A stretch of DNA of 64,000 nt from UBA4877 sp002399285 (GTDB lineage: Bacteria > Bacillota > Thermoanaerobacteria > Thermoanaerobacterales > UBA4877): assembly GCA_036771835.1 (NCBI GenBank), contig DAIPGN010000002.1:1-64000 (forward strand), in the 5' to 3' direction. Under the pieces are notes generated by a model that was given only the letters and a program-made list of their open reading frames with translations, searched no databases and had not been told where the DNA came from. Both the position numbers and the translations under genes were made by a program. Shown one piece after another: positions 35,295 to 44,347 of this stretch (position 1 is its first letter; each line of letters begins with the position of its first letter).

Positions 35295-36782
35295 CTATGC
35301 TTCAGGCGGCATGACCAGTACGACCGCAAGATCCTGCAGGCTGATGTTTTGCGAGACCTGCATGCCGCAGCCCAGTTTCCAAAGCGGCTTCGAGGTGCCG
35401 TGGGTCTGCAGCGGAGTGATCATGTCGACGCCCTTTGCCTGGGCCTCGCCGATGGTGTATCCATCGACGATTCCTCCGCTGAGCACGGTAACACCCTGTG
35501 CTGACGCCTCGTCGTCAAAATCTCCTCCCGGTCCGTCCGTACCGTCGGTGTCTACGCTTCCGATCACTATACGCTTCTCGTTTTGGATGACGTTCGCGGC
35601 GCTGAAGGCACACTCCTGATTTCGTCCGCCTACGCCCGTGCCGCCGCCTACGGTGACAAGCATCTCTCCCATATAAAACATTGCGCAGGGAGCGGGGAAC
35701 GGCTGGCCCTCGCTTATGGCAGTCTTGCCCATGAGCCCAAGAAAGCGCCCCGTTACGGCGGCTTCCAGTTCATGCCCGCGGCACATCAGGTGGGCCGGAT
35801 AGCCAAGCTCTTCGGCACGTTTCATGGCCGTGGGCAGCGGCCCCTTGCTGTCGGGCATAATACCGTAGATCAGGCAGCCAAGCTTTTCGAATTCTTCCTG
35901 ACGCATGACGTCCCGGCCGATATCCTTATTGCTCAGGTAGTTTCTTATGCTCTCATCCACCTCATCCCATGCGCCCCACTTTTTCAGTATTAGTGTGGCT
36001 AATTCACGGGAGCCGCATTCCGGCATGGTATGCAGCCAGACATTGGCGCGCATAAGCCCCGGATACCCGACGATACCCGTATTGCCATAGTTGCAGTCTA
36101 TTGCCAGCAAATGCACCATTTGTGCGGGCTCAAAGAGCCGGGTCATCCGGCCGCCCTTTACCTGGTCAAGATGATTGCGTACAATGCTGAGCTCCGCCGT
36201 CGGCACACCTTTCTCGATCTGCATCAGGTGTACCATATCGCTCACCGCGGAAAGCGAAATGCCTTCCGCGGGAAGGGTGAGCAGCGAACCTACCCCATTG
36301 CCTATGCCGGTAAAGACCAGATCCCGCTTGGTGAGCTTGAGTTCGGAAGCCATTTCCACCATACGGCGGCAGGCTGCCACACAGTTCTCATCAGGGATAG
36401 GGTGTCCCGCATGATAAACCTCAAACTTGGACGTATCGTCAATATCGCCGTATTTTACTATGCACAAGCCGCCCGTAAGATAATCGCCAAGGACGTCTTC
36501 CAAGGCCTTCGCTACTCGCAGCATGCCCTTTCCGGCAGCAAATACAAAGACACGGTCGTAGTCTTTATCCAGGTCAAATACATGGGGACCGGGGTTTGGC
36601 GTTCCAATGGGTTCAAAGTCAGGGCAGTCAATGGTAAGCTTACCGCCCTCCAGCTTTAGCATATCCCTTGTTGCATTGTATGGGTCGGCAGCCTGTAAGG
36701 CCGTCTCAAGAATATCGCATACCAGCTTGCGTCCCTCGATATTGCCATGGGATGTAAGCGTATCTGAATTTTGTATTCTCAA
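35295..36782 (-). CDS. Glycerate 2-kinase-like protein (MOFRL/DUF4147 family)
   Basis: A 495-residue protein of the GckA/TtuD class, which phosphorylates D-glycerate to 2-phosphoglycerate. Motifs: VFVFAAGKGMLRVAKALE (nucleotide region), TGIGNGVGSLLTLPAEGISL, GGGTGVGGRNQE and GSVDTDGTDGPGG, all typical. It is the third gene after two enolase-family proteins, which would turn 2-phosphoglycerate into phosphoenolpyruvate if active. TTG start after GGGGGG. The family usually has about 420-450 residues, so this version has extra sequence around 60-120. A related hydroxy-acid is possible as substrate. Confidence 0.85.
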   Translation of the reverse strand: MRIQNSDTLTSHGNIEGRKLVCDILETALQAADPYNATRDMLKLEGGKLTIDCPDFEPIGTPNPGPHVFDLDKDYDRVFVFAAGKGMLRVAKALEDVLGDYLTGGLCIVKYGDIDDTSKFEVYHAGHPIPDENCVAACRRMVEMASELKLTKRDLVFTGIGNGVGSLLTLPAEGISLSAVSDMVHLMQIEKGVPTAELSIVRNHLDQVKGGRMTRLFEPAQMVHLLAIDCNYGNTGIVGYPGLMRANVWLHTMPECGSRELATLILKKWGAWDEVDESIRNYLSNKDIGRDVMRQEEFEKLGCLIYGIMPDSKGPLPTAMKRAEELGYPAHLMCRGHELEAAVTGRFLGLMGKTAISEGQPFPAPCAMFYMGEMLVTVGGGTGVGGRNQECAFSAANVIQNEKRIVIGSVDTDGTDGPGGDFDDEASAQGVTVLSGGIVDGYTIGEAQAKGVDMITPLQTHGTSKPLWKLGCGMQVSQNISLQDLAVVLVMPPEA

Positions 36783-36803
36783 TTACAACCCCCCTATACG
36801 AAT

Positions 36804-38087
36804 TTATACCAAATTGAATTTATCGCCTTGAAGCCCGCCTCTGCCATAAAAGCGCGAGCGGGGACCTATCTCATGTTCAATCGCAAGAAGGCCGTTTCCT
36901 ACTGCGTCGATACCCGATTCGTATATGGTCCCTGCAGAAAAGCCCACGGCATAGTCCGCCGTGTCCATATCCTCGCCGGCAAGATTCTGCGGCATTACAT
37001 CAACGCCGTGGGTCTTTGCGTACCGGACGACCTCTATGGCATCGCTGACAGTGGCAAAGCTGCATACCGAAAGAAGGACGGAGTTGATGCTTCCATGGTT
37101 TATACAGGTCTTAATGCGGTCAAGATCGGTGCCGCAAATGTCCCGTCCGACTATTTGTATGCCCGTTTCCTCCAGAATCTTTGCATATCCGCCAAGATCA
37201 TTCTCCTCCAACGGATCGTGCAGTATCACAAACGGATATTCTTTAGCCATTTCAATGTACAGCGCGATCAATTCATCGCGCGTCTTATCCTCTGCGCTGA
37301 ATAATCCCTTATAAAGCCCGGTTTCCGCGTCATAATAGTCGTTGGCGCCGATATCCGCCTGGATGCCGATCTTGCCTGTGTATCCGGCTTTGTCGATACC
37401 TTCGGCCATGAGCTCCCAAAGCTTGCGGTCATGATCTATCTTTCCCGCTGGGACTGCCAGGGAAAATCCACGGTGAACGAGCAGAGAATAGCTCTTTGAC
37501 AGAAGTTTTTCGTAGACGTTGGCGGTTTCCCACAGAGCGTAGTGAGCCTCTTCAAAGGAGTCAAAGCCGTAGCTTGTGAGCAAATAAATCGGGTTTCCTT
37601 TAGAGTGCGCGGCAGGATCGTATCGCTTACTGCCTGATGCCGCCACCTGGCCAGCTGCGGGAATCACAAAAGCAGTCTGCCCGCCCACATGGCGGTAAAG
37701 CGGCAGACCCTTCGCCTGCGCGCCTGCCTTTAGCGCCGCTATGGACACCGGCGCACTGATGTTGACATAACAAGGTATATTGACTTCCTTAAGCGACCTT
37801 TTAATAGCGGCGTCTACCTCGCCCTGACAATCGGCAGGCAGGCCGATAATGGCCGGCGCCACGATGCCGTTGATGATGCCCGCGGCAGTTTTAACGCCGA
37901 ATCCGTTATACTCACAGGTATTATCATACAGATAGATGGGGTTCCATCTGCCGGCAGGCAGGGCCTGAAATACCGAACCTACTCCAGCCGCCCCGTCTTC
38001 GGTCTTTATTATTACCTCGACGGCAGGCTTGTCCTGATCCGTGGAGGCCTGCACGGCCGATACTGATACAATTCTTGAATTATTCAT
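36804..38087 (-). CDS. Divergent enolase-superfamily protein 1
   Basis: A 427-residue enolase-like protein (start at the ATG after GGAGGTG). The enolase fold is recognisable: LKAGAQAKGLPLYRHVGG, a DIGANDYYD metal strand, FVILHDPLEENDLGGYAKILEETGIQIVGRD and a C-terminal ADYAVGFSAGTIYESG. The catalytic Lys strand (LIKVNQIG in enolases) reads LLSVCSFATVSD, so the lysine is lost, and the SHRSGE loop is changed to PQNLAGE. It probably does not catalyse the normal reaction alone. It overlaps its paralogue by 8 bases, suggesting a two-subunit enzyme. Confidence 0.75.
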   Translation of the reverse strand: MNNSRIVSVSAVQASTDQDKPAVEVIIKTEDGAAGVGSVFQALPAGRWNPIYLYDNTCEYNGFGVKTAAGIINGIVAPAIIGLPADCQGEVDAAIKRSLKEVNIPCYVNISAPVSIAALKAGAQAKGLPLYRHVGGQTAFVIPAAGQVAASGSKRYDPAAHSKGNPIYLLTSYGFDSFEEAHYALWETANVYEKLLSKSYSLLVHRGFSLAVPAGKIDHDRKLWELMAEGIDKAGYTGKIGIQADIGANDYYDAETGLYKGLFSAEDKTRDELIALYIEMAKEYPFVILHDPLEENDLGGYAKILEETGIQIVGRDICGTDLDRIKTCINHGSINSVLLSVCSFATVSDAIEVVRYAKTHGVDVMPQNLAGEDMDTADYAVGFSAGTIYESGIDAVGNGLLAIEHEIGPRSRFYGRGGLQGDKFNLV

Positions 38088-39405
38088 GGCGCACCTCCTT
38101 GCCTGCATTTTGAAATCTTTTGCCCTTCAGACCCCTTGTCCCGGCATAGACAGCGCTGGAACCAAGTTCCTTTTCTATTTCCAGGAAACGGTTCCCACCG
38201 GGGCCAAGGCCCGATTCACGGATGGTCCCCGCATTGATGCCCACCGAGTAGTCGGCGATCTCAACGCCTTCGCCGCGGCTGGAACAAGGCATCACGCCGT
38301 AGCCGTTTTCATAGGCGAATTGAACCATTTCCAGAGCCTGCGTAATAGAGCCGACCTGGTTTACCTTGAGCAATACGCAGTTGGTCGCTCCCGCCTTTAC
38401 GCCTTCCGCGACTCGCTCTTCGTTTGTGGTGAACAGATCGTCGCCGACGATCTGGATATCGACGGCCTTGGTCAGCAAGGCATGGCCCTCATAATCATTC
38501 TCATTGAGTGGGTCCTCCACGCTGACAAAGGAGTATTTGTCCGCCATCTCCTTTACCATCGCAATCACTTCGCCGCGGTCCATCTTGCCCGGCCCGAAGA
38601 GATTATCATAGGTCTTTGTCTCTTTGTTGTAGAAGCAATCGGCCGCAAGGTCTACCTGGATGCCTATTTTTCCTTCCTGGCCCGAGCGCGCTATACTCTC
38701 GCACATCATCTGCCATAGCTGTTTTTCATTTTCAACGATTCCCGGCGGTACATACACAAAACCGGTCGACGTACCGCTGCCGGACGACGGCAAAGGCAGC
38801 AGCCCGTATTTTTTCTGCATAAAGTTCTGCCAGTCGGATACTGCCGACCAAAGTGCGTAGGAAGCCTCCGAAAAAGTCTTATAATCGTGCGCAAGGAATG
38901 CATATGTGGGTTTTGCGCCTGCCTCGTGGAAATGATCATAGCGGTTGCTGCCTCCGGCTATGCCATAAGCGGCGACTGGTAAAACGACTGCCGCGCTCCC
39001 TCCGATGTGGCGGTACAGCGGTATGCCGGATGCCAAAGCGCCCGCCTTCAGCACTGCTGCGGATACGGCCGCTATTGCATTGCCGCCGACTACCTTGTCG
39101 GAATTCTTTTGATGAAGTTCCAACATGGTGTTGTCGACCAAGAACTGATCGGCTGAATCAAGACCAATGATGGCCGGGCCAATAATATCGTTTACCTGAT
39201 TTACGGCATTCATCACGCCCCGGCCATTCCAACGGCTGCCGCCGTCATAGCTGAATTCCACCTCATGCGTGCCGATGGAAACGCCGGCGGTGCAGCCTGC
39301 GGAAGCGACCGTATGATCCTCCGTGACCACGGTCGCCTTTATAGCCGGATAGATACGGCCCATCACCTGCTCGGCATACACCTGCTTAATAGTTGTAGCT
39401 CCCAT
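38080..39405 (-). CDS. Divergent enolase-superfamily protein 2
   Basis: A 441-residue enolase-like protein, first gene of the operon. The ATG after AAAGGAG is chosen over an upstream one. It keeps more of enolase than its partner: VSVEDPLNENDYEGHALLTK and VGDDLFTTNEERV (metal Glu and Asp) and LLKVNQVG (catalytic Lys). The His of SHRSGE is missing (CSSRGEG), the IKTG lysine region reads IRESG, and the QEFM and DEGGFAP glutamate loops are not recognisable. It may be an enolase for a different 2-phospho-hydroxyacid, or act with protein 1. Confidence 0.78.
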   Translation of the reverse strand: MGATTIKQVYAEQVMGRIYPAIKATVVTEDHTVASAGCTAGVSIGTHEVEFSYDGGSRWNGRGVMNAVNQVNDIIGPAIIGLDSADQFLVDNTMLELHQKNSDKVVGGNAIAAVSAAVLKAGALASGIPLYRHIGGSAAVVLPVAAYGIAGGSNRYDHFHEAGAKPTYAFLAHDYKTFSEASYALWSAVSDWQNFMQKKYGLLPLPSSGSGTSTGFVYVPPGIVENEKQLWQMMCESIARSGQEGKIGIQVDLAADCFYNKETKTYDNLFGPGKMDRGEVIAMVKEMADKYSFVSVEDPLNENDYEGHALLTKAVDIQIVGDDLFTTNEERVAEGVKAGATNCVLLKVNQVGSITQALEMVQFAYENGYGVMPCSSRGEGVEIADYSVGINAGTIRESGLGPGGNRFLEIEKELGSSAVYAGTRGLKGKRFQNAGKEVRHE

Positions 39406-39641
39406 GAGTCTCGCTCCTTTCCGTTTCATATAGATTTTGTATGGTTTATTTAAAATTATATAAGCGCGCATCTCCGTCTGAGGATGTACACCGTTTGCGC
39501 TTAGTATTGCCCGAAGCTCTATGCAATACTATAATAAATACTCTATCATTGATTCAATTATTGGTCAATTCATATAATATTTTTATGGCATGGTATTAAA
39601 CTTTTTCTATGGCCGGTCCTTTATATTAATTCGCATCTTTT

Positions 39642-39740
39642 TCCACAAGCATCGGAATCTGCGAAAAATGTCGGTAAGATCATAAAGACAGAAGATCGCT
39701 GTCAAATCCCGGCGTAGAAACTTCCACATTTTATGAATAA
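39642..39740 (+). repeat. Second dispersed repeat family, copy 3
   Basis: It has CTGCGAAAAATGTCGGTAAG, then ATAAAGACA, TGTCAAATCCCGGC and TTCCACATTTTATGA. It lies at the T-run side of the argS terminator. The rest of the 39406-39817 gap holds an AT-rich stretch, presumably the enolase operon promoter region, but no convincing promoter was picked. Confidence 0.65.
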
Positions 39741-39756
39741 TTTGGATCGATATTAT

Positions 39757-39798
39757 AAAACCGGTCACGTCAGGTATTTTGCCTGAATGTGACCGGTT
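39757..39798 (-). terminator. Terminator of the ywiB-argS operon
   Basis: On the minus strand CCGGTCAC-N-TTCAGG pairs with CCTGA-CGTGACCGG around a 7-base loop, followed by TTTTAT. Confidence 0.8.
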
Positions 39799-39817
39799 CG
39801 TCTTTTCCTATTATATT

Positions 39818-41500
39818 CTACATCTTTTCGGGTGCATTGACCCCCAGCAGGCTAAGCGCATTGGCCAGCACCTTTCTCGTGCTGTCGGCAAGCACCAGCC
39901 TGGCCTTCATGACCTCTTCCTCTTCGCCTATGACCCTGCACTCGGTATAGAAAGAGTGGAAGAGCGAGGCTAAGTCGCTGGCATAGTGGGTTATCCTATA
40001 AGGCTCCAGCCGCAAAGCGGCCTGGCCTATTTCCTCGGGATAGCTGGAGAGCTTTTCCATAAGCTGATACTCCGCATCCTTATTGAGGCGCGTCATATCC
40101 ACGTCCGCCAGAGCGGGCACCTCCGTCCCTATGGACGAGGCGTTCCTGAGTATGCTGCATATGCGGGCATGAGCATACTGCACATAGAACACCGGATTCT
40201 CATTGCTCTCCTTTATGGCCAGGTCCATGTCGAACTCGAACTGGGAATCGGCAGACCTCATATTGAACAGAAATCTCACCGCATCCCTTCCCACGGCATC
40301 GACTAAGTCCCGCAGGGTCACCATGTTGCCCTTCCTCTTCGACATTCTGGCAAATTCGCCGCCCATCTTGAGCCTCACCAGCTGCATGAGGATCACCACG
40401 AGACGGTCGGGGTCTATGCCCAGGGCCGCCATAGCGGCTTTCATCCTGCCGACGTGTCCGGCATGATCGGCTCCCCATATGTCTATTACCGTGTCGAAGC
40501 CTCTTTTTATGAATTTATTCTTATGGTAGGCTATATCGGAAGCAAAATATGTGGTCAGTCCGTTTGCCCTCACCAGCACGTCGTCCTTATCGGCTCCGAA
40601 GTCGGTCGCCTTGAACCATATGGCGCCGTCGCTCTCATATGTATGGCCCTTATCCTTAAGCTCATTAATAACGTCACGGATCTCGCCGCTCTCATACATG
40701 GAGCTCTCCCTGAACCAGACGTCGTAATGAATGCCGTATGCCTCCAGATCATCCTTCATCCTGTCTATATTCTTCTCCAGCGCCCATTCCCTGAGCTTCT
40801 TCTGTCTCTCTTCTGAATCCATCTTGAGGCATACGTCGCCGTACTTTTCTATGTATTCCTTCATGAGCTCCACGACGTCCTCGCCGTGATACCCTTCTTC
40901 CGGCACCTCCGTATCCTGCCCGAAAAGCTCCAGATACCTCGCCTCCAGGGAAGCGCCGAATTTCTCTATCTGATTGCCGGCGTCGTTTATGTAGAATTCC
41001 CTCTCCACATAATAGCCCGCCTTTTGCAGTATGGACGCCAGTACGTCGCCCAAGGCGCCCCCCCTCGCGTTGCCCAGATGCATGGGACCCGTTGGGTTGG
41101 CCGAGACGAACTCTATCTGCACCCTGCGCCCCTTGCCTATATCGAGACTGCCAAAATTATCGCCCATACCGTCTATCTCATTCAACACGTTATACAGCCC
41201 GGCCCTGTCCAGCTTGAAATTTATAAAGCCGGGGCCCGCTATCTCTATGGAAGACACATACTCGGTATGCGGAAAATTCTCCTTCATCAGCCCGGCCATC
41301 TCCCTGGGCTTCTTGCCGAAGAGCTTTGCCGAAGTCATGGCCGCGTTGGTGGCATAATCGCCGAAGCTCCTGTCCTTAGGCACCTCCAGTTCGGCCTCGG
41401 GTATCAGCGACGGATCTATCCCGTTATCCGCGGCTATCTTTTTGTAAGACTGCGTAATGCCCTGCTTAATATCATCCTGTATCTTAAAAATACTGTACAT
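39818..41500 (-). CDS. argS: Arginyl-tRNA synthetase
   Basis: A 560-residue class I synthetase that charges tRNA-Arg. Motifs: the HIGH variant NPTGPMHLGNARGGALGD (about 130-147), an Add1 N-terminal domain, the KMSKS variant MSKRKGN and the C-terminal anticodon-binding DALR region ending LSLLGVNAPEKM. It starts 3 bases after the upstream DUF1934 gene, an arrangement also known in Bacillus (ywiB-argS). Essential housekeeping gene of normal length. Confidence 0.97.
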   Translation of the reverse strand: MYSIFKIQDDIKQGITQSYKKIAADNGIDPSLIPEAELEVPKDRSFGDYATNAAMTSAKLFGKKPREMAGLMKENFPHTEYVSSIEIAGPGFINFKLDRAGLYNVLNEIDGMGDNFGSLDIGKGRRVQIEFVSANPTGPMHLGNARGGALGDVLASILQKAGYYVEREFYINDAGNQIEKFGASLEARYLELFGQDTEVPEEGYHGEDVVELMKEYIEKYGDVCLKMDSEERQKKLREWALEKNIDRMKDDLEAYGIHYDVWFRESSMYESGEIRDVINELKDKGHTYESDGAIWFKATDFGADKDDVLVRANGLTTYFASDIAYHKNKFIKRGFDTVIDIWGADHAGHVGRMKAAMAALGIDPDRLVVILMQLVRLKMGGEFARMSKRKGNMVTLRDLVDAVGRDAVRFLFNMRSADSQFEFDMDLAIKESNENPVFYVQYAHARICSILRNASSIGTEVPALADVDMTRLNKDAEYQLMEKLSSYPEEIGQAALRLEPYRITHYASDLASLFHSFYTECRVIGEEEEVMKARLVLADSTRKVLANALSLLGVNAPEKM

Positions 41501-41503
41501 CGG

Positions 41504-41908
41504 TCAGTTAACCTCCCTCACGATCATTTTCAGTTCGTTGGTACCTATATAAGCGTCATCCAGCATGAGATGATAGCGCATATCTATTTCTCCGCCCGTG
41601 CCCTGCAGGTCTATATGCAGCTTCTTTCCGACCACGCCGAGGTCGAATATTCCGTCGGCGGTTATGTATGGGCTCACATTCTTTTTATCCCTTTCAAACA
41701 CGAGCTTGCTGTTATATTTCCCGTTATTGAACACCACTACTCTGTCCCTTTCGACTTTCATGGTGGTGACAGTATCCATGCCGCTCTTATAAACGATATA
41801 ACAGCTGTTCATATCTTTGTAAATTTCAGCCTCCGTAGTAAGTTCCGCTGTCTCTTCACCACGGGGTGAGATTTGGGTGCTTACGGCCCTTACCCATGCC
41901 TTCGCCAT
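41504..41908 (-). CDS. DUF1934 (YwiB-like) beta-barrel protein
   Basis: A 134-residue protein of the DUF1934/calycin-like family, with a beta-strand pattern (EIYKDMNSCYIVYKSG, TMKVERDRVVVFNNGKYNSKLVF, YHLMLDDAYIGTNELKM). Function unknown; it is conserved next to argS in Firmicutes and is cotranscribed with it here. No signal peptide. Confidence 0.88.
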   Translation of the reverse strand: MAKAWVRAVSTQISPRGEETAELTTEAEIYKDMNSCYIVYKSGMDTVTTMKVERDRVVVFNNGKYNSKLVFERDKKNVSPYITADGIFDLGVVGKKLHIDLQGTGGEIDMRYHLMLDDAYIGTNELKMIVREVN

Positions 41909-42097
41909 TAAACCTCCCCCTCATCATTTTTAATTAAATTATAACACTTATTTATCATGCATGGTAATTGTTTATTTTGACTGTTATTCTATCATTTACT
42001 ACGCCGGCAAGGCTAATAATCTTTCATTTTTATGTACTAAATATGCATAATTTGTGCTATAATATCATTGGATTATTGATTTTGGAGGTATTTGATC

Positions 42098-42316
42098 ATG
42101 TTGTCACATGAATATTATAGTCATTATATAAAATATGAGCAACAGTTCGGAGCGGTAAGAAGGGGCTGCGCATGCGAATACTGCGGATACGCGGCCAGGC
42201 CGTCCTCCTCGGGTGACTCCTGCTCATACTGCTTTAGATACAAAAAAGCAGGGCGCAAAGCCCTGCTCAAGACCGGCGGCAAACTCACGAAGCCACAAAA
42301 CCGTATGGCAATTTAG
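42098..42316 (+). CDS. Small cysteine-rich protein, possibly truncated
   Basis: A 72-codon frame with good expression signals: CTATAAT at 42056-42063 and GGAGGT 8 bases before the ATG. The product MLSHEYYSHYIKYEQQFGAV is followed by CACEYCGY and DSCSYCFRYKK, a possible zinc-ribbon-like set of four cysteines. Its last 25 codons run through the terminator of the arginine operon (opposite strand) and degraded repeat copy D, so the original 3' end may have been replaced. No family is recognised. Confidence 0.4.
   Translation: MLSHEYYSHYIKYEQQFGAVRRGCACEYCGYAARPSSSGDSCSYCFRYKKAGRKALLKTGGKLTKPQNRMAI
42242..42266 (-). terminator. Terminator of the arginine deiminase operon
   Basis: On the minus strand GCAGGGC-TTTGC-GCCCTGC is followed by six Ts. 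It lies 85 bases beyond the arcC stop codon, separated from it by a repeat. Confidence 0.8.
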
Positions 42317-42347
42317 CCTGCACGGTCTGCCGGTTTGTATACAGCCC
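42268..42347 (+). repeat. 171-bp element family, copy D (short, degraded)
   Basis: It keeps a GACCGGCGGCAAA-like left end and GCACGGTCTGCCGGTTTGTA at the right. It is inserted between the arcC stop codon and the operon terminator. Confidence 0.55.
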
Positions 42348-42350
42348 TAC

Positions 42351-43295
42351 CTACATTGTAATTACCGTACCCGTCCTTCCCTCTATGGCGTCTTCCGCCC
42401 TTTCCAGGGAAGTGATTATCACCCTGCGTCCAGGCCGGGATTTCGCGAACATCATCGCGGCCTGGACCTTGGGAAGCATCGACCCGGGCGCAAACTGTCC
42501 CTCGCCTATGTACCGCTCGCACTCCGGGACGGTCATGCTGTCCAGATCCCTTTGATTCGGCTTCTTATAGTTTATCGAAACCTTTTCCACGGTCGTGAGG
42601 ATCATCAATATATCGCTGTCTACCAGCTCGGCCAGCTTCTCCGAGGCCAGGTCCTTGTCAATGACCGCCGCAACTCCTTTAAGGCCGTCCTCGTCCTGTA
42701 TCACCGGCACTCCTCCTCCGCCGCATGATATGACCACATGCCCGGCCTGGATAAGCGTCCTTATTATATCGTCCTCAACTATCTTCTTGGGCATCGGCGA
42801 GGGTACCACTCTGCGATAGCCCCTTCCCGCATCCTCCTTCATTACATATCCGTAATCCCGTACCAGACCCTCCGCCTCTTCCTTGCTGTAGAAGGACCCT
42901 ATGGGCTTGGTAGGATTTTTAAATGCGGGATCGCTCCCATCCACGACCACCTGAGTGACGACGGTCGCTATGGATTTATCAATGCCGTTTTTGGCCATCT
43001 CGTCACCTATGGCCTGCTGAAGATGATAGCCTATGTATCCCTGGCTCATGCTTCCGCATTCCGGCAGAGGCATGACGGGGTTACCGTCGGACCTGGCCGC
43101 AGTCTCATAGGTGGATATGATCTGACCGACCTGCGGCCCGTTTCCGTGGGCTATAATGACCTGATGTCCCTGTTTTATCAGCTTGACTATGGTATGTGCG
43201 GTAAGCCTCGCCGAATCATACTGCCCCTGAGCCGATATATCCTTAGGGTCGGCCTGGAGGGCATTGCCCCCCAGAGCCACTACTATTCTTGCCAT
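42351..43295 (-). CDS. arcC: Carbamate kinase
   Basis: A 314-residue amino acid kinase family enzyme making ATP from carbamoyl phosphate and ADP, the energy-yielding step of the arginine deiminase route. Motifs: ALGGNAL near the start, IAHGNGPQVG, CGGGGVPV and the C-terminal GSMLPKVQAAMMF. It ends the arcA-arcD-argF-arcC operon; the start is 17 bases after argF. GGGGGAG lies before the ATG. Confidence 0.95.
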   Translation of the reverse strand: MARIVVALGGNALQADPKDISAQGQYDSARLTAHTIVKLIKQGHQVIIAHGNGPQVGQIISTYETAARSDGNPVMPLPECGSMSQGYIGYHLQQAIGDEMAKNGIDKSIATVVTQVVVDGSDPAFKNPTKPIGSFYSKEEAEGLVRDYGYVMKEDAGRGYRRVVPSPMPKKIVEDDIIRTLIQAGHVVISCGGGGVPVIQDEDGLKGVAAVIDKDLASEKLAELVDSDILMILTTVEKVSINYKKPNQRDLDSMTVPECERYIGEGQFAPGSMLPKVQAAMMFAKSRPGRRVIITSLERAEDAIEGRTGTVITM

Positions 43296-43312
43296 GATTC
43301 TCCCCCTTGTTC

Positions 43313-44287
43313 TTAAGCCAACGTGGCGACCATGATTGCCTTTATGGTATGCATCCTGTTTTCCGCCTCGTCGAACACCTTGGAGTATTTGCTCTCAAAC
43401 ACCTCGTCGGTGACCTCCATCTCCCCAATGTTCTTGGACATATCGGTGTCATCGTTATGGAAAGCGGGCAGACAATGCAGGAAGATGACGTCCTCCTTGC
43501 CTGTGGCCTTTATTAGATCCATATTTACCTGGTATGGCTTCAAAAGATTTATCCTCTCCTGCATCTTGCTCTCTTCGCCCATGGAGGCCCATACGTCGGT
43601 ATATATGGCATCGGCTCCCTTTACCGCTTTCTTAGGATCGTCGCAGAGCTCTATTATCGAGCCCGTCTCTTTGGCTATCTCCTTGGCCTGGGCCACGACG
43701 GACTCTTCCGGCCAAAGCTGCCTCGGCGCACCCGCTGAAAAGTGCATTCCCATAATGGCGCATCCCAGTATGAGGGAATTGCCCATGTTATTTCTGGCAT
43801 CGCCCATATATGTAAGTTTTATACCCTTAAGATACCCGAAATGCTCTTTTATGGTGAGGAAATCCGCCAATATCTGCGTTGGATGCGAATAATCCGTAAG
43901 TCCGTTCCATACGGGCACGCCGGAATACTTCGCCAGGTCATCCACCGTCTTCTGTTTGAATCCCCGGAATTCTATACCGTCAAACATCCTTCCCAATACC
44001 CTGGCAGTATCGGCGACGGTCTCCTTTTTGCCCAGCTGTATGTCACCCTTGCCGAGATATTCCGGATGCGCGCCCTCGTCTATGCAGGCAACGGTAAATG
44101 CACACCTGGTTCTGGTCGACGGCTTTTCAAACAGCAGCGCCACGTTCTTACCTTCCAGCAAATTACCCTTGATACCCGCTTTCTTTTTGTTCTTTAGAGT
44201 GGATGCCAGATCCAAAAGATAATCCATCTCTTCCATCGACAGCTGCTCTATCGTAAGCAGTGATTTGCCCTTCATGTTTATCGGCAT
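43313..44287 (-). CDS. argF: Ornithine carbamoyltransferase (catabolic)
   Basis: A 324-residue enzyme splitting citrulline to ornithine and carbamoyl phosphate in this pathway. Motifs: FEKPSTRTRCAFTVA (carbamoyl phosphate loop), the ornithine-site HCLPAFHND and GDARNNMGNSL. Context in the arc operon supports the catabolic arcB role, though family members work in both directions. Confidence 0.95.
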   Translation of the reverse strand: MPINMKGKSLLTIEQLSMEEMDYLLDLASTLKNKKKAGIKGNLLEGKNVALLFEKPSTRTRCAFTVACIDEGAHPEYLGKGDIQLGKKETVADTARVLGRMFDGIEFRGFKQKTVDDLAKYSGVPVWNGLTDYSHPTQILADFLTIKEHFGYLKGIKLTYMGDARNNMGNSLILGCAIMGMHFSAGAPRQLWPEESVVAQAKEIAKETGSIIELCDDPKKAVKGADAIYTDVWASMGEESKMQERINLLKPYQVNMDLIKATGKEDVIFLHCLPAFHNDDTDMSKNIGEMEVTDEVFESKYSKVFDEAENRMHTIKAIMVATLA

Positions 44288-44347
44288 TCAAAACCCTCCT
44301 TCGAATATTATGACGTTAACAACAATATATCACATAAATTCGTTTGA

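Noticed and set aside
34169..39405. LysR gene as part of the enolase operon
   Set aside because: A terminator at 35212-35261 separates them; regulation remains possible but cotranscription is not supported.
41480..41909. tRNA-Arg-responsive leader before ywiB-argS
   Set aside because: No T-box core sequence or terminator/antiterminator pair was found upstream of the ywiB start.
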